This document shows positions 1 to 8,235 of a stretch of DNA of 43,647 nucleotides, piece by piece (position 1 is the first letter of the stretch; each line of letters starts with the position of its first letter). Both the position numbers and the translations under genes were made by a program. The DNA comes from JADLEX01 sp964586775 (GTDB lineage: Bacteria > Lernaellota > Lernaellaia > JACKCT01): positions 1-43,647 of the forward strand of contig CAZPJD010000010.1 in the NCBI GenBank assembly GCA_964586775.1. Reading direction: 5' to 3'. The notes under the pieces are model-generated. The model saw nothing but the letters and a program-made list of their open reading frames with translations, was not told the DNA's origin and did not search any database.

Positions 1-2
1 CC

Positions 3-992
3 GAGGACATCCACATGGTCATTACCGACCAGAGGATGCCGGGCATCTCGGGCACGCAGATCCTTCAGATCCTGCGCGAGAAATACGAACACATCATCCG
101 GATCCTGATCACGGGCTACGCCGACATGAAGGTCGCGGTGGACGCGATCAACAAAGGGCAGGTCCAGCGCTACATCACCAAGCCCTGGGACCCGGGCGAC
201 CTGAAGTCGGCGGTGGCTTACGAACTCAAACGGTTCGACCTTCAGGAGTCGAACAAGCGCCTGACGCGCGAGCTGCTTCGCAAGAACGAGGAGCTCGAGG
301 CGATGAACGCCGAGCTGCAACGCCAGAAAGACGAGATCGAACGGCTGGCGATGGAGTACAAGGAGCAGAAGGAGATCGCGATCGAGATGAGCGACAAGCT
401 CGCCCGGTCGAATCTGGAGCTGCTCAAGGCGCAGGAAGAGATCAAGCTCAAAAACGTCAAGCTGGAAGCGGCGAACAAGAAGCTCGAACGCCTCTCGATC
501 ACCGACCCGCTGACGGGCTTTTTCAACAAGCGCCACCTGATCCAGATCCTGGAAGGCGAAATCGGCCGCGCGAAGCGATATGATCTGAATCTTTCCATTC
601 TCATGATCGATATGGATAACTTCAAGTCGGTGAACGACACCTGGGGCCACCCCTTCGGGGATCTGGTCATCAAACGGGTGACGGAGAAGATCCGACGCAA
701 TATCCGCGAAACAGACTACCCCACGCGCTATGGCGGCGACGAGTTCATCGTCATCCTGCCGCACACGGGGATCGAGCGCGCGATGTACATGGCCAAGCGC
801 ATGCACTCCGACATCCGGGTGTCGCACCTGACGAGCCCGGACGGCGCGCTCGTCACGCCGCAGGTGTCCATCGGCGTCGCCTACTACCCGCACCCGAAAA
901 TTTCGAACAAGGAGCAGATGATCGCCATCGCCGACGAGGCGCTGTACAAGGCCAAGGAACAGGGCCGCAACTGCATCATCGTCGCCGAGTGA
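3..992 (+). CDS. REC-GGDEF response regulator / diguanylate cyclase (5' partial)
   Basis: The 3' part of a response regulator whose output is c-di-GMP synthesis from two GTP. The reading frame is open to the window edge, so the gene starts upstream. What remains of the receiver domain begins just before the phospho-acceptor Asp (codon 27-29, in ITDQRMPG) and includes the conserved Lys in ITKPWD (codon 180-182). A long charged helical linker, probably coiled coil, follows (about 230-490), then a GGDEF domain. The active-site GGDEF is intact at 732-746. An RxxD inhibitory site (RETD, 705-716) lies exactly five residues upstream, so product feedback inhibition is expected. The next gene, 19 nt downstream, is a histidine kinase that may phosphorylate it. 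The family is certain; the partner is inferred. Confidence 0.93.
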   Translation, partial: EDIHMVITDQRMPGISGTQILQILREKYEHIIRILITGYADMKVAVDAINKGQVQRYITKPWDPGDLKSAVAYELKRFDLQESNKRLTRELLRKNEELEAMNAELQRQKDEIERLAMEYKEQKEIAIEMSDKLARSNLELLKAQEEIKLKNVKLEAANKKLERLSITDPLTGFFNKRHLIQILEGEIGRAKRYDLNLSILMIDMDNFKSVNDTWGHPFGDLVIKRVTEKIRRNIRETDYPTRYGGDEFIVILPHTGIERAMYMAKRMHSDIRVSHLTSPDGALVTPQVSIGVAYYPHPKISNKEQMIAIADEALYKAKEQGRNCIIVAE

Positions 993-1011
993 CGGCGATC
1001 GTCCCATCGCC

Positions 1012-2730
1012 ATGTTGAACCGGATCGTCGCCTGGCTCAGCGAACGCGGGGCCATCGGACTCGCCATGGCGGTCGCCGTGCCGGCCACCGTGTTGGCGGG
1101 CTTCGCGCTGGTGTCGGTGGCGACGGTGGGCGAGACCGGCCCCACCCCCCGCGAGTACGCGCTGATTTTCGGCGTGTGGATCCTCATCGCGGCGGGCGGC
1201 GGCGGCATCGCATGGCTCATTGGCCAGCGGCAGGTCCGCGCCCTGAAAGACCTCGAGGCCGCGGCCGACGCGGTGGAACGCGGCGAGGTCCGCCTGCCGG
1301 CGCGCAGCGCCCCGGGCGGGAAATTCGCCGAGCTCGAAAACAAGCTCGTGCGCATTGGCAAGGCGCTCGACGAACGCTCGCAGCTCACGGCGCGTGCCCA
1401 GCCGAGCGAGAAGCTGCAGGACGAGCTGTCCGAGGAAAAGCGGCGCTTCGAGGCGTTCCTTCGCGGCATCGGCGATCCCGTGACGATCGTCGACAAGGAA
1501 TTCCGCATCATCTACGTCAACGACACGGTCAAAAAGATCTTCGGCGATCACACCGGCGATCACTGCTTCAAGGTCTACGAACACAAGACCGACGTGTGCG
1601 GCGGCTGCCCCGTGCGCCGGTCGATGGATACGGGCAACGTCGAGCATTCGCTGCGCCGCGTCTACACCCGCGACGACAAACTGCTCTACATGGAAGCGAC
1701 GGGCAGCCCGATCCGCGACGACAAGGGCAACATCATCGCGGGCATCGAACTCGCGCGCGACGTCACGCAGCGCATCAAGCTCGAACGCAGCGTCGAGATC
1801 CGCTCGCGCGAACTGGCCGTCGCCAACGAGGAGCTGCGCATCGCCAACGAGCAGCTACAGGGCGCGTATGAGGAACTCAAGGCCGCCCAGTCAGCCCTCT
1901 TCCAGAGCGAGAAGATGGCGTCGCTGGGCGTGCTCGTCGCCGGCGTCGCGCACGAGATCAACAACCCGGTCAACTTCGTGTACGGGTCGATGCCGCTGCT
2001 CGACGAAAACATCAAGTCGCTGCTCACCCTCGTCGGGCAGATCGAGACGATGGACATCGCCGAGGACCAGAAGGACATCATTCGCAAGATCAAGAGCGAG
2101 ATCGACTTCGAGTACGTGCAGGAAGACCTGGGCCGCATCGTCAAGAACGTCGCGACCGGCGCCCAGCGCATCAAGGAGATCGTGCAGAACCTGCGCACCT
2201 TCTCGCGCGTGGACTCGGGCGAGAACGTCGACATGGACCTGCATCAGGGCATCGACAGCACGCTCGAGATCCTGCGTCATGAGTACAAGAACCGCATCGA
2301 GATCAAGAAGGAATACGGCGAGATTCCCGTCCTGATCGGCAACCCCGGCAAGATGAATCAGGTCTTCATGAACATCCTGCACAACGCCATTCAGGCCATC
2401 GAAGCCGAGGGGCGCGTCGGCATCCGCACCTTCGTCGAGGGGCCGAACGTGGTGGTGGAGATCGAGGACTCGGGCAAGGGTATCGCCCCCGAGCACCTGA
2501 GCAAGATCTTCGACCCGTTTTTCACGACCAAGAAGGTGGGCGAGGGAACGGGCTTGGGGCTTTCGATCAGTTACAGTATCGTACAGGATCACAAGGGCCG
2601 ACTGACGTGTCGCAGTCAGATCGGCCAGGGAACCACGTTCCGCATCGAGCTCCCCATGCGGGAGCAGGACATGGAAACACGGGAGCAGACGACGACCTAT
2701 GGCTCTACGACCCATCCTTTGGCATCCTGA
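1012..2730 (+). CDS. Membrane-bound PAS-domain sensor histidine kinase
   Basis: A 572-aa kinase. Two hydrophobic segments (about residues 13-36 and 48-69) frame a very short loop, so sensing is probably not by a large periplasmic domain. A HAMP-like stretch follows (about 70-125), then a PAS domain (about 143-255) with a Cys cluster (DHCFK, then VCGGCP) like that of PAS domains in many deltaproteobacterial kinases. A coiled coil leads to the dimerisation domain, whose phospho-acceptor His is residue 314 (VAHEINNP). The ATPase domain shows the N box (NILHNAIQAI), G1 (DSGKGI) and G2 (GEGTGLGLS). It lies between a GGDEF regulator and def; its last 32 nt overlap def, so it may be transcribed with both. 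The signal sensed cannot be read from the sequence. Confidence 0.93.
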   Translation: MLNRIVAWLSERGAIGLAMAVAVPATVLAGFALVSVATVGETGPTPREYALIFGVWILIAAGGGGIAWLIGQRQVRALKDLEAAADAVERGEVRLPARSAPGGKFAELENKLVRIGKALDERSQLTARAQPSEKLQDELSEEKRRFEAFLRGIGDPVTIVDKEFRIIYVNDTVKKIFGDHTGDHCFKVYEHKTDVCGGCPVRRSMDTGNVEHSLRRVYTRDDKLLYMEATGSPIRDDKGNIIAGIELARDVTQRIKLERSVEIRSRELAVANEELRIANEQLQGAYEELKAAQSALFQSEKMASLGVLVAGVAHEINNPVNFVYGSMPLLDENIKSLLTLVGQIETMDIAEDQKDIIRKIKSEIDFEYVQEDLGRIVKNVATGAQRIKEIVQNLRTFSRVDSGENVDMDLHQGIDSTLEILRHEYKNRIEIKKEYGEIPVLIGNPGKMNQVFMNILHNAIQAIEAEGRVGIRTFVEGPNVVVEIEDSGKGIAPEHLSKIFDPFFTTKKVGEGTGLGLSISYSIVQDHKGRLTCRSQIGQGTTFRIELPMREQDMETREQTTTYGSTTHPLAS

Positions 2731-3238
2731 CCCGGTTCTGAAAGAGAAGTGCGAACCGGTCGAGGTCTTCGACGAGTCCGTCCGGACGCTCGTTCGCGAC
2801 ATGGCCGAAACCATGTACGCCGCGCCCGGCGTCGGCCTCGCCGCCCCGCAGATCGGCGTCACCCGGCGCGTTTTCGTCATCGACGTGCGCGATCAGGACC
2901 CCACCGGCGGCCCCAGGCTGCGGGCCTTCGTCAATCCGCAGATCGTCGAAAAAAAGGGCGAGATCGTCTGGGAAGAGGGCTGCCTTTCGATCCCCGGCGT
3001 CAATGAGGATATCTTGCGCGCCGAGCGCGTGCGCGTGGCGGCGATGGATGAAAACGGCGTTCCCTTCGAGCTCGAGGCCGACGGCCTGCTCGCCGTCGCG
3101 ATCCAGCACGAGAACGACCACCTCGACGGCGTCCTGATGTTCGACCGCCTCTCGCCCCTGCGGCGCAAATTCGCCCTGCGCAAATACAAACGCGAGCTCG
3201 CCAAACGCGAGGAAGACGCGAAGGCCGCGCAGGGCTGA
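2699..3238 (+). CDS. def: Peptide deformylase
   Basis: Removes the N-formyl group from nascent proteins in the cytoplasm. The 179-aa length is usual for the family. All three metal-site motifs are present: GVGLAAPQIG (motif 1), EGCLSIPG (motif 2, Cys ligand) and QHENDHLDG (motif 3, HExxDH type, two His ligands and the catalytic Glu). The start is fixed by the usual N-terminus, MALRPILWHPDPVL, and lies inside the end of the upstream kinase gene (32-nt overlap). It is followed by fmt, which adds the same formyl group to initiator Met-tRNA, and by rsmB, the classic def-fmt-rsmB cluster. Confidence 0.98.
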   Translation: MALRPILWHPDPVLKEKCEPVEVFDESVRTLVRDMAETMYAAPGVGLAAPQIGVTRRVFVIDVRDQDPTGGPRLRAFVNPQIVEKKGEIVWEEGCLSIPGVNEDILRAERVRVAAMDENGVPFELEADGLLAVAIQHENDHLDGVLMFDRLSPLRRKFALRKYKRELAKREEDAKAAQG

Positions 3239-3302
3239 GCCGCTCCGTCCGCTCCCTTCGTTCGGCTTGTCGCATCGGCAAGCCGCCGGGCATAATGCCG
3301 CC

Positions 3303-4229
3303 ATGCGCATCGTCTTCATGGGAACGCCCGCGATCGCCGCGACCGTCCTGCGTGCGCTCGCGCTCGCGGGCCGCGCACCGACGCTCGTGGTCTCGCAGCC
3401 CGATCGCCCCCAAGGGCGCGGCCTCGGCCTGGTTCCCACGCCGGTGCACGCGGCGGCCGACGAAATCGGCATGCCGGTCTTCCAGCCCGAAAAGATCGAC
3501 GACGCGGCCTTTGCACACTTGCGGGGCGAACGGCCCGATCTGATCGTTGTCGTCGCCTATGGAAAGATCCTGCGCCCGCGCGTGCTCGACCTGCCGCGCT
3601 TCGGATGCGTCAACGCGCACGCGTCGATCCTGCCGAAATATCGCGGCGCCGCTCCCATCAACTGGGCGATCATCCGAGGCGAGTTCGAGACCGGCGTCTC
3701 GATCATGAAGCTCGACGCGGGCATGGATACCGGCCCCGTCGGCCTCGTCCGGCGAATCCCCATCGCGCCCGACGACACCGCCGCGACGCTCACCGACAAG
3801 CTCGCGCACCTGGCGGCCGCCGCGATGATCGACGCGATCGAGCGCATCGAGGCGGACGAGATGACGTGGAGCGCGCAGGACCACGACCGCGCCGACTACG
3901 CACCGATGCTGGAGAAGGACGACGGCCTGATCGACTGGACGCGCCCCTGCGCCGAGGTCGATCGGCTGATACGCGGCGTCACCCCGTGGCCCGGCGCGCA
4001 GACGACGCTCGCGGGCAAACGTCTCAAGATCCTCGCGGCCTCGCCTGAGCAGGATTTCGACGGCGAACCCCACGTGATTCTCGCAGCGGGGCGCGACGGC
4101 ATCGTCGTGGCGTGCGGCGAGGGCGCGCTACGCATCGTGCGGCTGCAACAGGAAGGCAAAAAGGCGATGGACGCGCGCGACTTCGTCGGCGGCGCGCGGC
4201 TTGCGCCCGGCGATCGGATCGGTCGATGA
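3303..4229 (+). CDS. fmt: Methionyl-tRNA formyltransferase
   Basis: Transfers a formyl group from 10-formyl-tetrahydrofolate to Met-tRNA(fMet). 308 aa from the ATG at 3303. An in-frame start at 3267 would add 12 residues not expected before the family's usual MRIVFMGTP beginning. The catalytic Asn-His pair and Asp are visible in VNAHASILPKYRGAAPIN and in LDAGMDTGP, matching N106, H108 and D144 of the E. coli enzyme. The C-terminal OB-type tRNA-binding domain follows (about residue 205 on). Its stop overlaps the rsmB start (ATGA at 4226-4229), so the two are translationally coupled. Confidence 0.98.
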   Translation: MRIVFMGTPAIAATVLRALALAGRAPTLVVSQPDRPQGRGLGLVPTPVHAAADEIGMPVFQPEKIDDAAFAHLRGERPDLIVVVAYGKILRPRVLDLPRFGCVNAHASILPKYRGAAPINWAIIRGEFETGVSIMKLDAGMDTGPVGLVRRIPIAPDDTAATLTDKLAHLAAAAMIDAIERIEADEMTWSAQDHDRADYAPMLEKDDGLIDWTRPCAEVDRLIRGVTPWPGAQTTLAGKRLKILAASPEQDFDGEPHVILAAGRDGIVVACGEGALRIVRLQQEGKKAMDARDFVGGARLAPGDRIGR

Positions 4230-5581
4230 GCGCGCCCGAGCCCAACCGCGCCGCGTCCCCCGCGCGGCGAGCGGCCCTCGACGCCCTCACCGAGGTGCGT
4301 CGGCGGGACGCTTACGCGAATCTCGTGCTGGGGGCGATGTTCGAACGACGCGAGATGTCGGGACAGGATCGCCGCCTCGCCACCTTTCTCGTGAACGGCG
4401 TTTTGCGCACGCGACGAATGCTCGATTGGCGCATCGACCGCGTCTCTCGCATTCCCACGAAGAAGCTGGAACCGGCGGTGCTCGACGCGCTGCGCATGGC
4501 CATTTTTCAGTTGACCGCCATGGATCGCATCCCCGACCACGCCGCCGTCGCCGAGACGCTGCTGCTCGTGCCGGATCGCGCGCGCGGATTCTGCAAGGCC
4601 GTGCTCGAGCAGATTCGTCGCGAGGGGGACTCCGCCGGCGAGCCGCGCGGCGACGACGCGAACGCAACCGTTGCCCTGCGCGAATCGCTCCCCGACTGGA
4701 TCGTGCGCGAGTGGGCGGAGGGGTACGGCGAGGAATCCGCCGCGCGCTTTGCGCATGCGCTGTCGCAAGAACCGCCGGGCATGCTGCGCGCCTGCGGAGT
4801 TGCCCGCGACGAGTTGATTGCACAACTCGGCGGGGAAGGGATCGCGGCGAGCCCCGCGCGATTCGCGCCGCTGGGTGTGCGCGTCGATCATCTTGACGCC
4901 GCCATCGCCTCGCGCGCGTTTGCCGAGGGCCGCGCGATCGTGCAGGGCGAGGCGAGCCAGATCGCCGTGGAACTGGTGGGCGCGAGGCCGGGCGATACCG
5001 TGCTCGATGCCTGCGCCGCGCCGGGCGGCAAGGCGACGCGTCTCGCCGAGCAGGTCGGTCCGCAAGGGCGCGTCGTCGCCACCGACGTGCACGCGGGACG
5101 CGCGGAACTCATCGCGCAGAACGCGCGTCGGCTCGGTCTGGCGAATATCGACGTGCGTGCGTTGGACGTGGCCGAAACGCGGGAATTCGCGGCCGCGTCG
5201 TTCGATCGCGTGCTGGTCGACGCGCCGTGCACCGCGCTCGGGCAGGCGGCCCGCCACCCCGAGCTGCGCTGGCGGCTCGCCCCGGAGGACCCGGAGCGCA
5301 TGGCGGAGTTGCAACTTAAGCTCCTGCGAGCCGTCGCGAAGGCGGTCAAGCCCGGCGGCCGGCTCGTCTACGCCGTCTGCACGCTCACCGCCGCCGAAAC
5401 GCGCGACGTCGCGCATGCCTTCGCCGCGCAGGCGCGCCACGAGGGTTTCCGATTGGCCGACGCCGCGCGGATTTTGGAGGAGCCATGCCGTACGCACACC
5501 CACGACGGCTTCTATCTCTTCGAGCCGGATGCCGAGTCGCCGGAAGGGTTTTTCGCGGCGGTCTTCGAGCGCGCGCCGTGA
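4226..5581 (+). CDS. rsmB: 16S rRNA (cytosine-967-C5)-methyltransferase
   Basis: 451 aa. An N-terminal NusB-like all-helical RNA-binding domain (about 1-150) precedes a Rossmann methyltransferase domain. The SAM motif I is VLDACAAPGGKAT; motif IV is VDAPCTALG; the motif VI Cys is in VYAVCTLTAAET. The residues before this last Cys differ from the common YxTCS form, but the Cys is kept. The start chosen is the ATG overlapping the fmt stop; an earlier in-frame ATG at 4112 lies wholly inside fmt and adds an Arg-rich shadow sequence. Its stop overlaps the GTG start of the next gene (GTGA, 5578-5581). Third member of the def-fmt-rsmB translation cluster. Confidence 0.95.
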   Translation: MSAPEPNRAASPARRAALDALTEVRRRDAYANLVLGAMFERREMSGQDRRLATFLVNGVLRTRRMLDWRIDRVSRIPTKKLEPAVLDALRMAIFQLTAMDRIPDHAAVAETLLLVPDRARGFCKAVLEQIRREGDSAGEPRGDDANATVALRESLPDWIVREWAEGYGEESAARFAHALSQEPPGMLRACGVARDELIAQLGGEGIAASPARFAPLGVRVDHLDAAIASRAFAEGRAIVQGEASQIAVELVGARPGDTVLDACAAPGGKATRLAEQVGPQGRVVATDVHAGRAELIAQNARRLGLANIDVRALDVAETREFAAASFDRVLVDAPCTALGQAARHPELRWRLAPEDPERMAELQLKLLRAVAKAVKPGGRLVYAVCTLTAAETRDVAHAFAAQARHEGFRLADAARILEEPCRTHTHDGFYLFEPDAESPEGFFAAVFERAP

Positions 5582-6630
5582 CGGGACGCGTGCGTACGTC
5601 GATCGCTGCGCTGTTGGTTGTGCTGGGCGTCGTCGCGTGCGAGCCGGCACTCGCGCCCCGGATCGCGCCGTCCGTCGGCGACGCGTACACCGTCGGCATC
5701 GAGATCGCGCAGAAACTCTACTTGCAATTTCACGACGCGGAGCGGATCGAGGCCGTGAACATCCGCATCGACGGCGAGTGGCGAATTACGGCCGCCGCCA
5801 AAGGCCACTCGGCGGATCAGATTTTCACGCTGTCGTCGCTGGCCATGCGCAAGGCGTCGCCCGGCGGCGTCGTCGAATACGTGATGCGCACGCCGCCGGG
5901 AGAATCGGCGACGCTGCCGTCCGGTTACACGCGCGCGTTCGCGCAGTTTCCGCTTTCGATGCGCTTGAACGCGGACGGCACGTTGCAGAGGGTGGAGGGA
6001 ACGCAGGCCCTTTTGACGGCGCTGCGCGCGGAACCGGATCTGGCGGCGCGGACCGATCAGGGGGAACTCGAAAAGGAGCTGTCGAAGATCCTGTCCGATC
6101 AGGCGCTCGCCGACACGCTGGTCGCGGTTTTCGGCATCCTGCCGCCGAAAAAGTCTCATCCCGGCGCCGAGTGGGATGCCGTGCGCGAGATCTACTTCGA
6201 TCTTGTGCCCGTCACGTCGAGATTGCGCCTGAACCTTCGCGCGATCCAGACCGGTCAGGCCCGCGTGGAGCTGAAGGCGGAGTACTTCGGGGAATCGCCC
6301 GGCGGCGGATTCGGGGCCTCGAATCTGCGGTTCGGCGCGGACGGCATCAAGGGCCAGGGCGGAGGCAACGCCACGATCTCGCTGGAAACGGGCCTCGCCA
6401 CGCGCGTGGATACGAACGCCGAGTTCCGCGGCGAGGTGTCGGTGTACGGGAATCCCCATTTGGATCCGAACGAGTTCTATCCGTTTCGGATGGAACGCAC
6501 GTTCGCGTTCCACGCGGTTCCCATCGCGGCGCCGACCGTCGTGCCGACCGGCGCGCCGTCCTCGAAACGTCCGGCGCGCAAGAGTGGTCAGGGCCCCGAT
6601 TTCTCCGCTCCCGTGCCGGTGGACGACTAA
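5578..6630 (+). CDS. Predicted lipoprotein of unknown function
   Basis: 350 aa from a GTG overlapping the rsmB stop. This start gives a short basic N-terminus, a hydrophobic core and a lipobox (GVVAC, Cys21), so the protein is predicted to be exported and lipidated. An ATG at 5485 lies in the same frame but inside rsmB and would bury the signal peptide. The mature part has no motif I recognise for certain. It looks like a beta-rich solute- or surface-associated domain (about 35-320) and generally recalls the DUF6263 kind of lipoprotein, but I would not assign it. It ends in a short Pro/Ser/Lys-rich tail. The 4-nt overlap suggests coupling to rsmB, probably without a functional link. Confidence 0.8.
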   Translation: MTGRVRTSIAALLVVLGVVACEPALAPRIAPSVGDAYTVGIEIAQKLYLQFHDAERIEAVNIRIDGEWRITAAAKGHSADQIFTLSSLAMRKASPGGVVEYVMRTPPGESATLPSGYTRAFAQFPLSMRLNADGTLQRVEGTQALLTALRAEPDLAARTDQGELEKELSKILSDQALADTLVAVFGILPPKKSHPGAEWDAVREIYFDLVPVTSRLRLNLRAIQTGQARVELKAEYFGESPGGGFGASNLRFGADGIKGQGGGNATISLETGLATRVDTNAEFRGEVSVYGNPHLDPNEFYPFRMERTFAFHAVPIAAPTVVPTGAPSSKRPARKSGQGPDFSAPVPVDD

Positions 6631-6662
6631 AAAAAACCCGCCTGTTTTCGCGAGGAATCGCA

Positions 6663-6691
6663 TTGACCGAATCGGGCGGCGGGATCATATT
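6663..6691 (+). promoter_or_regulatory. Predicted sigma70-type promoter upstream of the 88-aa orphan gene
   Basis: TTGACC (6663-6668), 17-nt spacer, CATATT (6686-6691), 35 nt before the ATG at 6727. The -35 matches consensus at 5 of 6 positions and the -10 at 4 of 6. The same -35 hexamer recurs at 8144 and, on the other strand, at 38735-38740. Confidence 0.5.
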
Positions 6692-6726
6692 GCCGCCGCG
6701 TTTTCACCGCGCGGAGACAACGCACG

Positions 6727-6993
6727 ATGGGCAAGGACGTCATGCTCGCCTATGACCTGGCCGACGGATTCAACGACTACTCGTTGATCTCGCGGCTCAT
6801 GACTCAGTTCGGCTGGCTTCAGACCGAGGTGTCGAACGTCCTGCTCAAAACCTACAAAGACGACTACGCGGACGAGGAGGTCATCGGATCGGCCAAGGTC
6901 GAGTTCGAAGACCGCTGCTTCGACGCGTCGGTCGTGCCGAAGTGCTGCGTGATCACCGTGTGCCGGGGAACGCCGGGGCTGTTTTCGAAATGA
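6727..6993 (+). CDS. Small conserved-looking hypothetical protein
   Basis: 88 aa, acidic, no signal peptide or membrane segment. I do not recognise the family. It is rich in aromatic and acidic residues, with a Cys pair (PKCCVITVCRG) near the C-terminus. Codon use is like that of its neighbours. It has its own plausible promoter and is followed 52 nt later by tdh. The coding call rests on codon bias, the promoter and the absence of any better frame here; function unknown. Confidence 0.65.
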   Translation: MGKDVMLAYDLADGFNDYSLISRLMTQFGWLQTEVSNVLLKTYKDDYADEEVIGSAKVEFEDRCFDASVVPKCCVITVCRGTPGLFSK

Positions 6994-7045
6994 GCGGGGC
7001 GGCTTGGTCCGCGTCCGCGTGAATTGGTCATCGGGGGATTTTGCC

Positions 7046-8086
7046 ATGACGAAGATGAAAGCCATCGCCAAGACCGGGCCGCATGAGGGCGCGCAGCTCA
7101 TCGAGGCCGAGATTCCGCGACCGGGCAAGAAGGACGTGCTCGTCAAGGTGCGCGCCACGTCGATCTGCGGCACCGATCTGCATATCTACAACTGGGACGC
7201 CTGGGCGCAAAACCGCATCAAGCCGCCCATGATCTTCGGTCACGAATTCACCGGCGAGGTGGTGGAGGTCGGCGAAGAGGTCGAGCAGATCAAGGTCGGC
7301 CAGCTCGTCAGCGCCGAGACGCACATCGTCTGCGGCTATTGCTACCAGTGCCGCGTGGGCGCGAAGCACCTGTGCGAGAACACGATCATTCTGGGCGTCG
7401 ATCGGCAGGGCTGTTACGCCGACTACGTGTGCATCCCGGCCAAGAACGCGTGGGTCAACAAGGACACGATGCCCGACGAGATCGCGTCGATCCAGGAGCC
7501 CTTGGGCAACTCGGTCTTTGCGGTGACGGAAGGCTCCGACATCACAGGTAAAGTGGTCGCGATCTTCGGCATGGGGCCCTTCGGCCAAATGGCGATCGCC
7601 GTGGCCAAGGCCTACGGCGCGGCGCACATCATCGCCATCGAGCCAAATCCCTACCGGCTCGACATGGCGCGCAAGATGGGCGCCGACCACGTGATCGACC
7701 CCTCGCGAGAAAACACCGTCGAGACCATCAAGTCCATCGTCGGCGGCCCTCACGTGGATGTGGTGGTGGACATGAGCGGCAACCAGCGCGCGATCAAGGA
7801 CGGCTTCGCGGTGCTCACCAACGGCGGTCGTTTCACGTTCTTTGGGATTCCGCCGAAAGACATCGAGCTCGAGGCGGCGAACGACATCATCTTCAAAGGC
7901 GCGCGCGTCATCGGCATCTCGGGGCGCAAGATCTGGCAGACCTGGTACACCGTGAAGGAACTGTTGCTTTCGGGCCGGCTCGAAATCGCTCCCGTCATCA
8001 CGCACCAGTTCGCCCTCGGGGACTTCGCCAAGGGCTTCGACCTGATGCGCTCCGGCAACTGCGGCAAGGTGATCCTGCGTCCCTAG
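7046..8086 (+). CDS. tdh: L-threonine 3-dehydrogenase, zinc- and NAD-dependent
   Basis: Oxidises L-threonine to 2-amino-3-ketobutyrate with NAD+. 346 aa from the ATG at 7046, which has GGGGGA 7-8 nt upstream. An ATG at 7055 would match E. coli residue numbering exactly and is an alternative. Catalytic-zinc motifs: ICGTDLHIYNWD (Cys41, Thr43) and GHEFTGE. Structural-zinc cysteines: CGYCYQC and HLC. The threonine-dehydrogenase type is shown by IQEPLGNSVFAV. Rossmann motif: GMGPFGQMA. The usual partner gene kbl (2-amino-3-ketobutyrate CoA ligase) is not next to it. A sorbitol- or butanediol-dehydrogenase role is possible for the wider family, but the match is close to true Tdh. Confidence 0.93.
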   Translation: MTKMKAIAKTGPHEGAQLIEAEIPRPGKKDVLVKVRATSICGTDLHIYNWDAWAQNRIKPPMIFGHEFTGEVVEVGEEVEQIKVGQLVSAETHIVCGYCYQCRVGAKHLCENTIILGVDRQGCYADYVCIPAKNAWVNKDTMPDEIASIQEPLGNSVFAVTEGSDITGKVVAIFGMGPFGQMAIAVAKAYGAAHIIAIEPNPYRLDMARKMGADHVIDPSRENTVETIKSIVGGPHVDVVVDMSGNQRAIKDGFAVLTNGGRFTFFGIPPKDIELEAANDIIFKGARVIGISGRKIWQTWYTVKELLLSGRLEIAPVITHQFALGDFAKGFDLMRSGNCGKVILRP

Positions 8087-8143
8087 GCACGTGAAAAAAC
8101 CCGCGATCCGTTCCGAGCGCGGAATTTCGGGGGCCGACCCGAA

Positions 8144-8171
8144 TTGACCTGCCCCGTCCCCTACCTATAAT
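8144..8171 (+). promoter_or_regulatory. Predicted sigma70-type promoter of ileS
   Basis: TTGACC (8144-8149), 16-nt spacer, perfect TATAAT (8166-8171). Transcription would begin near 8178, leaving a leader of about 58 nt before the ATG at 8236. This is the best -10 in the window. I see no T-box-like conserved elements in so short a leader. Confidence 0.7.
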
Positions 8172-8235
8172 CGCGCGTTCCGGGACCCGAAAACCGGACC
8201 AACGCGGCGGCGGATCGCGCCGCCCAGAGGCGTTT

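Noticed and set aside
5485..5577. Earlier ATG for the lipoprotein after rsmB
   Set aside because: Would place the signal peptide internally and overlaps rsmB by about 100 nt; the GTG at 5578 fits better.
3896..5650. 584-aa open frame on the minus strand
   Set aside because: Antisense of fmt and rsmB, whose motifs are intact.
8096..8136. Hairpin CCGCG ... CGCGG after tdh
   Set aside because: Only 5 bp of stem with a 12-nt loop; not convincing as a terminator.
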